A stretch of DNA of 64,000 nt from the NCBI GenBank assembly GCA_024509875.1, contig JAMPIV010021216.1, forward strand, positions 27,491-91,490, read 5' to 3'. Numbering within the stretch: the stretch's first letter is position 1; each line of letters begins with the position of its first letter. The notes under the pieces were generated by a model, which was not told the origin of the DNA, did no database searches, and saw nothing but the letters and a program-made list of their open reading frames with translations. Below, in pieces: positions 45,122-57,127 of this stretch. This stretch comes from Oreohelix idahoensis (lineage: Eukaryota > Mollusca > Gastropoda > Stylommatophora > Oreohelicidae). Position numbers and translations under genes: made by a program.

Positions 45122-47161
45122 ATGGCCGACCTGGCAAAATTTCGATCTGCTGCTGTACAGACTGCGAAAGAGTTAGGAATGGACGGGCAGATTATGATTT
45201 CTTATGTCACTGCTGAATATGACAAATATATTGAACGGGAAGAAAGAAGATTAGAAAAAGAGGCCGAAAGAAAATTAGAATCTGAAAGATTGGCCGAAGA
45301 TAAGAGAATAGAGGCTGAAAAGGAAATTAAGAGGTTGCAGATTGAGGCTGAGGCTAAGAAATTGGAAGCAGAAAGAGAAGACAAAAGATTGGCTGCAGAA
45401 ACAGAAGAGAAGAAATTAGCTGCAGAAAGGGAAGCAGAAGAAAGAAGATTGACTGCAGAGAGGGAAGCAGAAAAGGAGGAGAAGAGATTACAAAGGGAAC
45501 ATGAGTTACGACTAAGGGAGTTTGAGTTTCAAGGCCATGCTCCTGAAAATGGTGCCAGTCCCTTTGCCTCTGATGCCACTGCTAGCCAGGGAGCCTCAAC
45601 CTCAGCTATGAATTTTCATTTAGATCATTTTGTTGAGAAAGACGATGATATAGAGAGCTATCTAAATAGGTATGAACTATTAGCTACCACGTATGGGTTA
45701 GAGAGAGAAAGGTGGAGCTTAAAGTTATCTCAAGGACTTCGTGGGGCAGCTTATGAAGTTTTTGCAAAAATGAGCAGAAGTGATCAGGAAAATTATGACA
45801 TGCTAAAGCAGGCTCTTTTGTTAAGATATGAAAAGAACGCAGAATTTTATAGGAAAAAATTTAGGAATGCTAAACTACTGTCAGGTGAAACATATCACCA
45901 GTTCTCTGCACGAATAGAGACATACTTGGAGAAATGGACTTCTCTGGGGAAAACCCAAGATCTTAAGGAAATGGTCCTTATAGAACAATTTAGAGAGTCC
46001 ATGGCTCCAGACCTGAGAAAGTTTCTCATGGAACAAGGTGCAGAGAGGCTGGGTGAGTTGCTAAATGTTGCTGAAAGGTATCAAGCAGCTCAAGCAGAGG
46101 TAACAGGTAATAAAAAGAAACAAGTGGATAACTTTAGGGCACCACAGAACTTTAATAAATTTGATCCTAGGGATCAAAACAAAGGTAAGCACCAGTTTGA
46201 TAGGCCACGGTATGAAAATAAAAATAAAACCCCACAATTCGATGAAAGGAAATATGATGAAAGAAAATCTTTCAACCAAGGAAAAAGGTGGTGTAAGAAT
46301 TGTCAGATGGACAATCATGACACTGACCGTTGTAGAAGGAAACCTGTGTATATGGCCACCCTTCAGGTCAGGTCGACCTCAAGACAGGAGGAGGATATTA
46401 TGTTGAATACCACTCCAGATGAGATGAGGAAGGCACAGGCTGGGGACAAGACCCTCAAGCCTTGTTTCAGAAAATTGTCAACTTGGCATACAACTCCAGG
46501 CAAGGGAGATTTTTACATGAAAAACAAGTTGATGTATAGGAAGACTGGAGCTAGATCCAAAGGTCAGGGACAGCTGGTACTTCCTAAAAGATATAGGGCA
46601 GAATTAATAAGGAGCCTACATGTGAAACCAGATGGGGACCATGAGAAAATAGGTACCATCATCCAAAAGGTGGCTCACAATTATTATTGGCCCAAGGCAA
46701 GATGGGACATTGAGAATTTTGTAGAAAGGTGTAGCATAGCACATGAGGGAACACCCACAAGTGGGAACATTGATCAGGACCTGGACACGCCAAGGGGCAA
46801 AATTAGGCCTGAAAATACAAAGAGATATAAATTTGAAAAAGTGGCCCAAATGGAATGGGAAGCCCCTTTTCACGGACAAGCTTCACTTAACTGTTTTACG
46901 ATGGCCACTATGCGGAGAGTGCAAAAAGATGTCTTACCCCAGGATAAGCCGAAAATCCCTCAATCGGACTTAAACAAACTGGAGGAAGAGGATGTAGAGA
47001 AGAAATCTCTCATCAAGAATGTTAAGTGGGGAGACAGCCCCAAGAGAAAAATTGGTAGCGGTCGTTTTGTGCATGATAATTCTGGGAAGAAAAATCATCA
47101 CTTCAGCGCTTCCAGTGGAAGAGACCATACCGGTGCATGGACAAATAGGTCCACACAATAA
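45122..47161 (+). CDS. Gag of element B fused to an integrase remnant and an unrelated segment
   Basis: 679 residues from the ATG at 45122. The N-terminus, coiled coil (about residues 38-140, with a different number of heptad-like units from A), capsid and CX2CX4HX4C knuckle (near 46291-46334) match A. Homology to A then jumps from just after the knuckle to the end of protease (VYMATLQVRS), so the protease active site is deleted. It continues into the integrase zinc finger (HEKIGT...NYYWP...C), which is diverged and lacks the second CxxC. From about 46740 to 47160 there is a basic, hydrophilic sequence of about 140 residues that I cannot relate to integrase or to any family. It is still open, which suggests coding constraint or a recent event. 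Confidence 0.85.
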   Translation: MADLAKFRSAAVQTAKELGMDGQIMISYVTAEYDKYIEREERRLEKEAERKLESERLAEDKRIEAEKEIKRLQIEAEAKKLEAEREDKRLAAETEEKKLAAEREAEERRLTAEREAEKEEKRLQREHELRLREFEFQGHAPENGASPFASDATASQGASTSAMNFHLDHFVEKDDDIESYLNRYELLATTYGLERERWSLKLSQGLRGAAYEVFAKMSRSDQENYDMLKQALLLRYEKNAEFYRKKFRNAKLLSGETYHQFSARIETYLEKWTSLGKTQDLKEMVLIEQFRESMAPDLRKFLMEQGAERLGELLNVAERYQAAQAEVTGNKKKQVDNFRAPQNFNKFDPRDQNKGKHQFDRPRYENKNKTPQFDERKYDERKSFNQGKRWCKNCQMDNHDTDRCRRKPVYMATLQVRSTSRQEEDIMLNTTPDEMRKAQAGDKTLKPCFRKLSTWHTTPGKGDFYMKNKLMYRKTGARSKGQGQLVLPKRYRAELIRSLHVKPDGDHEKIGTIIQKVAHNYYWPKARWDIENFVERCSIAHEGTPTSGNIDQDLDTPRGKIRPENTKRYKFEKVAQMEWEAPFHGQASLNCFTMATMRRVQKDVLPQDKPKIPQSDLNKLEEEDVEKKSLIKNVKWGDSPKRKIGSGRFVHDNSGKKNHHFSASSGRDHTGAWTNRSTQ

Positions 47162-47178
47162 AAGGTCCACTCGAAGCT

Positions 47179-49077
47179 TTGTTAAGAACGTGGACTGATG
47201 AAAAGGCAGAGGAAAACATTACATCTTCATACCAATATGTGAATGAGCTGACCACTCGTTTAAAAACTGGCTGGAAACTTGCCAATGAAAATTTGAAACA
47301 AGCCAGGAAGAAACATGCTGCCTATTATAACAGGAAGGCGAAAGACAGAGATTTGGCTGTGGGAGAGAAGGTACTGCTTCTTCTCCCCGGGAGTCAGAAT
47401 AAGTTACAAATTGGATGGCAGGGTCCATATACAGTTCTAGAGAAGGTATCTAGAACAAATTATAAGATAGATAAGAAGGGGAAAGAAAAAATCTATCATG
47501 TGAATCTCCTGAAGAAATATTTGGAAAGAGAACATCAGGAAGAGACACACTTGTTGACCTTGTCCATCGCCATGGAGATGAAAAAGGAACCACTTTCATC
47601 ATTTGAATATCCATTACACCCCTGTGAGACAGCAGCACAGGTGAAAATCAGTACACATTTAACGAAAACTCAGAAAGAGAGAGTGCAACAGGTTCTAAAT
47701 AATCATGCAGAGGTGTTAACAGACCGACCAGGGCATACAAACCTATTGGAATATGATATGAAACTGATAGACCCCACACCTGTCTGTATGAAACCATATT
47801 CGATTCCGTTTGCTAAGGAGAAAGCTTTGAAGGAAGAGATAGACTATCTGTTGAAGGAAGGAATTATTTCACACAGTGAATCCTCGTATAGTTCCGGTGT
47901 TGTACTCTTAAGGAAGCCCTCGGGAGAACATAGACTCTGTATAGATTACAGGAGACTGAATGCTATTACAGAAGGACAGGTGGATCCATTGCCGGATACA
48001 AATCAGCTGTTTGCCAGACTAAATAAAGCTAAATATTTCTCAAAAGTGGATCTGAGTAAAGGATATTATCAGATTCCAGTAAAGCCTGAGGTTAGACCAT
48101 ACCTAGCTTTTAGTACCTCAGAAGGACACTATGAGTTTAATAGATTGCCATTTGGATTGAAGAATGCGCCTAGTGTCTTCTCTAGAATGATGAGAAAATT
48201 ATTGGACCCTCTGAATAACCCATGCATCACAAATTTTATGGATGATATCCTTATAGCAACAGAAACATTTGAGGAACACATTGACTCTCTGAACATGCTG
48301 TTTAATCGACTTAGGGAGGCGAACTTAACAGCCCGACCAACCAAATGTTGCGTTGGATGTAAAGAATTGGAATTTTTGGGACACACGGTCTATCAGGGAA
48401 ACATGACCCCTGACCCAAAGAATTTAGAGAAACTACAGAAAGCCCCGAGACCACAAACCAAGAAGGACGTGAGATCCTTTGTCTCATTATGTGGTTTCTA
48501 CCAGAAGTATATCAAAAACTTTAATTCCATATGTGCACCGTTAACTGATTTGACACGTAAAGGACATCCAGATCGCATTACATGGACACCACAATGTGAA
48601 ATGGCTTACCAAGAATTGAAGGAAAAGCTCACAAGTAAACCTATTTTGAAATTACCTGACTTAAGTCAAGAATTCATTGTAAGAACGGATGCCAGTAATA
48701 TTGGGTTAGGTGCAACTCTACTACAGAAATCAGATGCATTGGATGGGGATTTAAGCCCAGTGGCATATGCTAGCAGAAAGTTGAATAAAGCTGAAATCAA
48801 CTACTCAACTAGCGAAAAAGAATGTCTTGCAGTAATATGGGCAATAAAGAAATTCAATATTTATCTGTATGGGAAGGCATTTAAGTTGCAAACGGATCAC
48901 AAACCTTTATCGTTTCTAGCACAGGCTAGGCATGAGAACTCTAGGTTACTCCGATGGTCCTTACTTTTGGCTCCATATAATTTTAGCATTGAGTATATAT
49001 CTGGAAAAACAAATTTGGGAGCGGATTTTTTAAGCCGCCATCCGTGTGATGAGAATTACCGTAAACCCCAGAAATAA
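47179..49077 (+). CDS. Integrase C-terminus, reverse transcriptase and RNase H of element B
   Basis: Homology to A resumes at about 47157. The frame is separate from gag (TAG at 47146-47148 upstream, no early ATG), so normal expression is unclear. Contents in order: integrase C-terminal region with GWQGPYTVLEK; RT with VDLSKGYYQIPV, LPFGLKNAPS, FMDD and FLGHTV; RNase H with VRTDASNIGLGATLLQ, SEKECLAVIWAIKKF, LQTDHKPLSFL and NLGADFLSR. All catalytic acids are present and the frame is unbroken to the stop at 49075-49077. RT and RNase H here are in one frame, which shows where A has lost 5 bp. Confidence 0.9.
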   Translation: MLRTWTDEKAEENITSSYQYVNELTTRLKTGWKLANENLKQARKKHAAYYNRKAKDRDLAVGEKVLLLLPGSQNKLQIGWQGPYTVLEKVSRTNYKIDKKGKEKIYHVNLLKKYLEREHQEETHLLTLSIAMEMKKEPLSSFEYPLHPCETAAQVKISTHLTKTQKERVQQVLNNHAEVLTDRPGHTNLLEYDMKLIDPTPVCMKPYSIPFAKEKALKEEIDYLLKEGIISHSESSYSSGVVLLRKPSGEHRLCIDYRRLNAITEGQVDPLPDTNQLFARLNKAKYFSKVDLSKGYYQIPVKPEVRPYLAFSTSEGHYEFNRLPFGLKNAPSVFSRMMRKLLDPLNNPCITNFMDDILIATETFEEHIDSLNMLFNRLREANLTARPTKCCVGCKELEFLGHTVYQGNMTPDPKNLEKLQKAPRPQTKKDVRSFVSLCGFYQKYIKNFNSICAPLTDLTRKGHPDRITWTPQCEMAYQELKEKLTSKPILKLPDLSQEFIVRTDASNIGLGATLLQKSDALDGDLSPVAYASRKLNKAEINYSTSEKECLAVIWAIKKFNIYLYGKAFKLQTDHKPLSFLAQARHENSRLLRWSLLLAPYNFSIEYISGKTNLGADFLSRHPCDENYRKPQK

Positions 49078-49144
49078 TAATAAATTTCTCTATGTGTATA
49101 TAGAATAAAGGACTGACATATAATGTCTGTTTTAAGAGGGGAGA

Positions 49145-51360
49145 TGTCGTGAATTATTCTAATCCCCATATATAAATTAAAAGGTAAATGTAAAGCCTAA
49201 CAAATAAATTTAATAAAAGGAAAGAAGAATGGTAAAGAACAGTGCTGTCACAATGACTGTACTCAAAATCCCCCTTGTTTTCTACTTCGTCTGCAAATTG
49301 TAACGCTTTCACGTTGATAGTAAAAGCCTACTGTATTATTACCCGCTTTCTTCAATGAAACGTGTACTGTATTTCTTGGAAAAACCTTGAGATACGCAAG
49401 CTGATCAATGACCTAGATTTAATATTTCATTCATTCCATACACGGCGTAACTAAAAGACAGATAAAGCAGGAGAGAGAGAGGGGCGAATGAAGGCAGGAA
49501 GCATGCAATACTAAACACGCGTCGCGCGATACACAATTGCTGCCATCACGCGTGTAAGGCTACTAGCACTAACTTTTTTTTTCAAATCGACAGTGATAAA
49601 AAAATTCACTACCCATACCAGAGTTAGGTTTTAAAATCCTGAAAAACGCTTATTGGGAATTATGACATTATACCGGTTTACGTTTGAAAACATGACAGTA
49701 CCCAGACACCCTCAAGTTTGGAAGTGAGAAGGTAGTAACAGCACGACTATCCTAGAAGAAAATGCATATTGGCTCCATTAAATTCGTATATTTGGGTTCC
49801 TTAGGGCTTGCTGACAAAGAATATGTAAAACGTTACGCAAATAGTCTAGGAATTACCAAATTATTATGGCCAAAATAAAATAGTGGGGGTGCCTGACAGC
49901 ATGAAATCATTTCTGCTCATAAAATTTTTTTTATAACGTGTTTGAAAAAACATTACGTTACGGAAATAGCCTACCATGTTAACTCCTATTTGATTGGAGC
50001 GCAACAAATGTAAGACTAAACACGATTGGTCGGGCTATAAATACTATCTTGTGTTGTCAGGGGAAACGTGAAAAAGGGGTACTTTTTTGAAAAGATGTGT
50101 AGACATGGTTTGATTGGGTAGAGCTGCGAATATACTCAATTCAGAGCGTCTGTTCCTTGCCACATCTTGTAATAAACCTACTAAGAAGCAGTGCGTTGAG
50201 CACCAGTGTATATTTTTTATAAAATAAAGCCTGGGACATCGGCAGATCGGAGTTGTGCTATATTCATTGCCAGTCAACGAAACTGTTTATTATTTCCATG
50301 AATTGTGGTAAGCTTGAAATATTCAATATCTTTTAATGAAAATTGAATGTAAATTGATAATTTATGTCTGTATATATGTGTAGTTCAGTAGCGAACATGA
50401 TGTAAAGCCTATAGTGCTCCAGCCTGAACAGAAGGTGTCGGAGGAAAGTAAAACTGCATGGAATGGCCAAACAGTACACTGACACCTAGATTATTGACTA
50501 GAAAGAAATAATGCTGGAATTGCAGAGGCGTAGTAACCATTAGGGAGGAAATACTGGTATAAAGTATTTCAGATGAAGCTGACAGTTGGCCTAACGCTCT
50601 GAACTCAATGTTTGTGACGTATTGTGCTCAGTGTAGAAATAGAGTATAAATTAGTTATGAAGTAGGAGGTACAACCTTCTTGTTTCAGGGACCGTGGTCT
50701 TAAAGTTATTGAGCAGCACCTGGTCAGAGCTTTGCTGAAGCCAGAGGCGGACAGCATACTCCTTGGTCCATATAGCAACCAGTGGGGTGGCTCCAGAACT
50801 CATTAAAGTAATCGAGCAGAGGAGTCTTTTACTGCAGTCATCACGAAAGATAAGAGAGTGTGGCCACGGAGCTCAACATTATGTACCCCCATCTTAAAAT
50901 GACATTGTAAAATAAAATTAAGAGGGGAATTTAATTGTTTTAATACCAGGAACTGAGAACATCTCCAATACTAGTTCCAATAGAAACAAACTATTGAAGT
51001 CATGATGACAAATACCAACAGAGCTTGAACAAAACAAAACCAGTATTACCTCATATTACTTCTACACAACTGACACACATAGGATACTATTAATAATATA
51101 TGTCACTAAAATATTCATATTGATAAATTCTGTACATATAACTTGTAATTAAAATTGATTGTGATTCCTGGTTCCCTTTGTATTTGAATCAGGACACATA
51201 CATTCATGACAGCACTGAATACATATTGTTATTTGAAAAGTTATCAGTGACTCCTTTAAGATATCCTCGTAGAGTGTTTTATGTATGTGAGTGTCACAGT
51301 GTTGTCAAGTGTGGTGGAATAAATTAAATTGTTTAACTGTCTGTTGTTGTTATGAACCAC
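49145..51360 (+). repeat. 3' LTR of element B
   Basis: Follows the purine tract AAGAGGGGAGA. It matches the 5' LTR closely until TATGA at 51355, then resumes with ACCAC (51356-51360), so 199 bp near its end have been deleted. Confidence 0.85.
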
Positions 51361-51934
51361 CTCGTTGAGTCATATTTGTATCCGTTATCTTCAGGCGATT
51401 TGCGTTGCACTATGGTGTGCGCCATGTGGCCCAGTGCATCCGTCTTCAGCATGCATTTATTTGGGACTGCTTCCCTAGTTTTTGGTTTTTCGTGACCTCC
51501 CTACAAGGCAGCAGTATTGTATCACTATATGATCCAGAATGAAGGCTGCGTGTTTATACTGTCAACTGCTGTTACTTTCTCAGTGTTTGTTTTACCTGAC
51601 GCCAGGTGTCATTTCCTCGCCTCTTGTTCCATTAATATTTATATTCTTCTTTCCATCAGTTACACATTAATGATCTTGTTATACCACTTCAATCCTTCTG
51701 TTTTGCGCAAGCACCAATTTGTGAAAGTCCGTAACTTTTTTGTTGTCTTTTTCCTCCTATGTTTCTGAGACATACAATAGATTTACCTTGACATTTAAGT
51801 TGAAGACTGTTCTAACAAAAGCAGTAATAATCAGTACTCTAAAGACAAGAAGCACATAGAGATTGGCAAGGGCAAAATAAACTGTAAAAGTACCCACCGA
51901 CCAGCTCATGCCGGCATCACAGCCTCAACACACC
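51361..51934. other. Unassigned DNA
   Basis: AT-rich sequence with no recognised element. The 83-residue hydrophobic frame at 51517-51768 has no recognisable motif. Confidence 0.4.
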
Positions 51935-54071
51935 TGTGATTTTTCTGTCACATAATTTTGTTCGCTATCTGTTCCTCTTCAGCAGTATTGATTTATCGTT
52001 ATTGTGCGTACTAATTACGTGCGCCATTCGATTATTGGCACATTCTATTTTCCTACCTCCGACAGTATTTGGTATTTTCGTGTCAATATTTACACTTCTT
52101 CCATTTATACGTGTAATGTTTACATGCCCATCTCGCGGAGATGAGTTACAGATAAACCCAGATGGGCGACCAGTCAATTTCGAGTAATGACGCCCGGTGT
52201 TTGTTTGCATATGGAGTGGCGGTCAATTATCGATCTGGTGGCATATTATATACACACCTGAGACGTCGGAAATGCGGTAATAAACTTCCGGACAGGCTTG
52301 TTATAAGCAAGATAATTATAAGAAGTTATAGTGGTAATCATTAGCGAGAATTGATGGAAATACCTATTCCATATACGGAGAGTGACCGTTTGAATTTTAC
52401 AAACCCATGAGTCATGCAGAAATGTCCATGAGGAAAGTTATCATAACATGCACTTTCGAATGCTATTGGCTTAGCAGTTTAGAGGCTAATAAACATTCCC
52501 GTTGGTTGGAAGTTTTGTCGGAAACGCCAGGTGTGAGCGTGGGCAAGAAAATCGCAATATAACGGAGAACATTTTAGACATACAACACTGCATTCCAGAA
52601 TTGTCAAAAGTAAACAGCTCGGACTGAAGCCAGGAAAGAATAGAATTAAGAATTCTAACCTTATAGGACCGGACATATTGGAGCACCCTTTTGAACACTT
52701 CAACAAGGAAACTCTACAGTTTAATACGGAAACCGGACTCCTACATGACCTACTCACAAAGTCAAAGAGGGATTCTGTAATATAAATAATACCCCAGACG
52801 TGTGTTTGAGGCATCTGCATCAAGTTGCCGAGACTACTCAACTTAGCAAGAAGTCTATGATCCCAGTATTGGGGTAAGTTGTAACATATTTTTATACTTT
52901 GAATTTGACATGTTAGAACTTGCTGATGGTTATACAGGTCCTTAAGAGGCTGGCAACCTCAGCACGTGAAAATAATATATATCTTGAACCACCACAGCAA
53001 ACCGCTGGTGACTGCTTCATGCGGGTTCTCACAGGGAACGAAAAGCAGAGGTAACCCCAGACTCCAAGTGGAGTAGAGTCCAACCAGGCACAAGCCACTT
53101 GACGCTGTCCAGTCGAAATTTTCCCAGTAAGTTAACCAAAAGAAGGGTGATATACGCCGAGGGAGAGTAAAAATTCAGAGAAAAGAATCGGTTGAAGGAC
53201 AGTGGGAAAGGTGCCTGATTAATATCAGGAAAACAAAGACTTAGCAGCAGAATTTGTTCTTTTATTCCCTCTAAAGTTTGTGGTACGAGTTTATTAAACC
53301 AGTTGAGGTACGATTCTACGACACCAGCTGTACTACTCTTCTGTGGTTCAAAGCTTGCGATCGACACTTGAAAACTGCATTCAACGGGTTGTGAAGATAC
53401 CTGCCTTGACCAGGAGACGTGCCCTCGCCACAGAGACGAATTGACGGAAACAGCAGCATCAACACTCCAGCAGTTTGGAAGCTAAGTGGCATTTTTAGCA
53501 GGCCAATACAACAGAACTTATTGATCTATATTCCACAACTAAGCTTCCTAAAGCCGATATCAGTTTCAATGACGAAACCTATTTTTTTAGTAATCACCAG
53601 TTCATATTTATTTACATTTGTTCCAAAGTAATTGATCATTAAATTTGTTATATGTTGCTTTTTTAAATTCATAGTTGATTTAGTTATTATATAGAGAAAT
53701 GCACACGGATGAATCAGCATCTTTAATATATCTATATTTACATCTATAGAGCCAAATAATAATAAGCATTTCACTGTTAATCCAGTGGAGGCTTATACGA
53801 GCTAAACTAAATTATATAATACCTCTTCACAAACGCCGGCGGCGGGCAGATTAAAGTTAACATTGCTAAGGCACATTCAGCATTGTTCTTGACTTCTGAC
53901 ATATCTTGCTAACATTCCCTTGAGGTAGAAGCATCATCATCCTTCTATCTGAATCTGTGCCAAGAGTAATCTTGTGCGAAGGTAGATACCTTTGAAGACC
54001 CACATTATATACTCTAGGTTTTGGTCATCGTTGGACCATCACTGCGGAGCAAGGGGAGACAACCCGTAACA
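51935..54071 (-). mobile_element. Family 1 LTR, third and diverged copy (minus strand)
   Basis: Matches the left copy in the same orientation, for example 'gaggctggcaacctca' (52948-52963 against 13591-13606), 'ccccagactcc' (53055 against 13699), the 'gaattgacg' region (53437 against 14145), and the end 'agtaatcttgtgcgaaggtaga' (53963 against 14633). It ends ...CCCGTAACA at 54071, matching the other copies' TGT(C/A)AC start. The outer end near 51935 is poorly defined and no target duplication was found. It is older than the other two. Confidence 0.6.
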
Positions 54072-54659
54072 CTTTCTATGAGAGGCAGCGCTGTCGAGTG
54101 TTTTGGGACAGCATTATACATTTTCCTTACTGTTTAAAAAATCTGCGTATGTTGTATGTTTATCTGTCCAGTTCTAATATCGGATTTGAATGGCATCCCC
54201 AAAGCATTTTGGAAAATTTATTTCACACTATTAATTAGTACGGTTGAAAGAAAAATATTTTTTTAATTGTTAGAATCGGTTGACAAACAAAATTGTTACT
54301 GATATCTGTGTGTTAAAAACTGTGGTAGACAAAGACAAATCAATTATTATATATTAAATGGTACGGACATTTGACAGATATTTAAAAATATATTAATAAT
54401 GAAAATGTGCACATTTATGCGTCAGGAAGTCTAGAATCAGATTATTCCAAAATGTATTCTCATTCGTATTTAATAGGTAATTTGCATAATTTATTCATAG
54501 CTTTTAAATGTATGTATACAACACATTCTAAAAAGCACCTATTTCACTTTTCAAAACATGATAAGATATGAAACAGACATGTACTTTAAGTACCAATTAC
54601 TTCTGTAATGGTAACTGGCGATATTGTGAATCAATTTGACACATTCAACAATGGAGATG
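54072..54659. other. Unassigned AT-rich DNA
   Basis: Nothing recognised. Confidence 0.4.
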
Positions 54660-54929
54660 GGAGCCGCGCTGGTGTAATGGTTACCACACTGCGCTAGCGA
54701 TCAGGTGTTCAAGGTTCAAGCCCGGGTGCGGGTATTTGTAGGAGTGTCATCGACCGGGATTTTGACTGAATAACCTGAACGGCTCCTGAGATAAACCCTC
54801 TGTGGATGGGAAGGAGCGAAGCTCCTGACCGGGTTGGAAGGAAAGTCCATAGCCTCCCCAGCCTCACAATGGCATGTCATTGGGCCGAAGGGCTGAAAGC
54901 CCAAGTGCCGCTGGTTTAAAAAAAAAAAC
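54660..54929 (+). mobile_element. tRNA-derived SINE, family b
   Basis: The head is tRNA-like: A box in GCTGGTGTAATGGTTACCAC (54668-54687), B box GGTTCAAGCCC (54713-54723), spaced as in a tRNA. A body of about 190 bp follows and it ends in A11. It is unrelated in sequence to SINE family a. The tRNA part lacks an evident intact cloverleaf, so it is not called as a tRNA gene. Confidence 0.8.
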
Positions 54930-55085
54930 GGTGATATCACATACATTTAATATATGCTCGTCTACATAATCCAATAAATAAATATTAGACAAACATAAAG
55001 GTATGTTTTCAGGCACTCGTAAGAAATAAAGAAGTAGAAAACTAGACAACAGAAAAACAACAGACGTGAGTGGCTTACCCAGGAC

Positions 55086-55605
55086 TCGAATACCATAATT
55101 CCCGCCGTAAGGTACTTCGGTCTTGTCGGTCTGTCACACTTGGCACACCGTCATTTGGACACTTTTTTCTATTTTCGAGAGAGTGCATTAACTTTCGAGC
55201 ACAGCTAAGGGGGTGCAACTGTGGTTGAAAGTTAGACAATAATTGTATTGTTTCCCCTTATATGTACTCTCGCGAAAATAGCAAAGTGTTACAGTGCGCA
55301 TTACATCAACAGACAATCAAGATACTCTTCTGTCCAGTTTCATTCGGGAAACGGATTTAACTCATCATTTTTCTTAAAAATAACCTTAAAATGTAAGTTT
55401 CTGATTGTTTCTTCAAGACAAAATTTTAATTTAAAGTATTGCAGACTTATTATTATGGATCAAAACGATAAGATGGCTAAAAGGAAGAGACGATCGCGTC
55501 ATTCACAGCGAGCAAGCGAGACTAGAAGAAGCAGCAATGTAATACGTGTAACAGAAACAACACACTATAATTAAAAACCTGCCAATTTTGGCGGGTTGTT
55601 GCTAG
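55086..55605 (+). mobile_element. Short Helitron-like element, copy 2
   Basis: About 520 bp, colinear with 20381-21163 but without the duplication. Ends with the palindrome CCTGCCAA/TTGGCGGG (55579-55596) and CTAG (55602-55605), followed by T. A possible 5' TC is at 55086. It carries the same short ORF start (ATG at 55455, MDQNDKMAKRKRRSRHSQRA), which ends after 38 residues just before the hairpin. Confidence 0.7.
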
Positions 55606-57021
55606 TTTATTTATAATTTATAAACGTGTGCATAACGACTACAACACCATGGTGACACAATTACGTCTGCCCTTTGATGTTTGTTATATTTTTAGTTCTT
55701 GATAAATGCATTAACGCTAAAGATCGTTTAAAGTTTACATACTTGGGAATGGGGCATTTCTGATCTAGCGGTCGTGAAAGTAATTCATAAATTATTACTA
55801 TAAAACAACAAATTAATCTTGTGAGCTTGTGTATAATGACTACAGCGTCACAGTGGCATAATAAAGTGTCTTCATGTTTAAACTAACATTATTACTAGAG
55901 ATAGCCTTTGTTACGCTTTATCTTTATTATATTGTTAGTTCTGGATTAAAATCTTGCGTGAAGCCGCACAGTACATTGTGATAAGGACTTTCCGATTTTA
56001 ATGGGAAGTCGTGAAATGGTTGTTATTTCTTTTATTTATTTATTTTTTCAAGTCGTGAAACTAATTTAAAAGACAATGACACTTTCAAACCCCCCTAAAA
56101 AAACGTGATCATCATATAACAATAGCGTATCATTCAAGTAAATAGAGTTAAACACTGTGTGCACGGTAATATACAAAGATCTGAATCTGCACAGTCTTAA
56201 TGAATTTCTAATAGCTGGTCAAGTTTTCCCATTCTTAAAATTAACTCAAATTTCAGATAATATATCAACTGTGCCTCAGTATACTGTAGTACAATGTTAA
56301 TTCTGATAGGCTACCGAGTTTCATCCCGTGAGGACTGATAGTTTATTTGTGGCTAAATTTTTTAAATGGTTGACTGCATGCCAAAAGAGAGAGATCCTTT
56401 TTTTTTGAACTTTTTTTTTTTTTTTTAATCGGCCATGGCGCTACCGACTTTCAGTATCCATATCTCGCTTACTGTCTGTGTGGTCCACTAAGTATGTATA
56501 CAAATCAACAGTTTATTCATGCCTGTTGTTTTTTTTTTTTAATGATACGAAGTGGATTATATTTGTTTAGTATACACATTATTTATAGTACTGCAATGTG
56601 TATCCAGTTTGCGTATTACGTCACATTTTCGCAGGAAAACAAAGTGCCGTTAGGCAACGTTAACTTGTGTAAGCAGCTATTACTCACATTTCTCTCTTCC
56701 CAGTGTGTCGTTGAGTGTCGTAGGAGGATCTAATGGCATTCTTCATCGTTGATGTTGTCTGTACGATGCCATATTCTCTCCTTCTAAACGCGCTAATCTA
56801 AAAGATTTCAAAAAGAAACCAAGTCCAACACAAAAATCATAATCTTCAACTCAGATGTCGTCAGTTCTACTATGTTTCTGAAATACGGGAAGCAGCTAAA
56901 CAAAAAACAGAGTGAACTTGATGAGGAACACATTGAAATACCTTCTACTTGTGTCAGGCGAGAGGAGCACTTGACTTGAGTTTGTAGAAGGACAATATTC
57001 CTTGGGGAGCGAAAAGTAACA
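55606..57021. other. Unassigned AT-rich DNA
   Basis: T runs at about 56397-56427 and 56529-56541. No gene or repeat family recognised. Confidence 0.45.
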
Positions 57022-57127
57022 ATGATGATGACAAAAAGCGCCGATGATGGTGTTGATGATGACAAAAAGCACCGATGATGGTGTTGATGATGACGAAAAG
57101 CGCCGATGATGGTGTTGATGATGAAAA
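57022..57127. repeat. 31-bp minisatellite, three copies plus part of a fourth
   Basis: GATGATGACAAAAAGCGCCG then ATGATGGTGTT repeats with single-base variants. Confidence 0.9.

Larger units (their letters stand above)
42510..51360 (+). mobile_element. LTR retrotransposon B: relative of A, lacking protease and integrase core
   Basis: Same layout and orientation as A, 1.5 kb downstream of it: 5' LTR (42510-44916), PBS (44922), gag frame (45122-47161), second frame (47179-49077) with the integrase C-terminus, RT and RNase H, purine tract, and 3' LTR (49145-51360, with an internal 199-bp deletion). The coding parts are very close to A (RT almost identical), while the LTRs differ from A's much more. 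Protease and the integrase core are lost, and about 0.4 kb of unrelated open sequence lies in their place. CTCGTTG occurs close to both outer ends (42502-42508 and 51361-51367) and may be part of the target duplication. It cannot move on its own. Confidence 0.9.

Noticed and set aside
54660..54735. tRNA gene
   Set aside because: A and B boxes are present, but the sequence continues into a SINE body with a poly-A end and no clean acceptor stem is evident.
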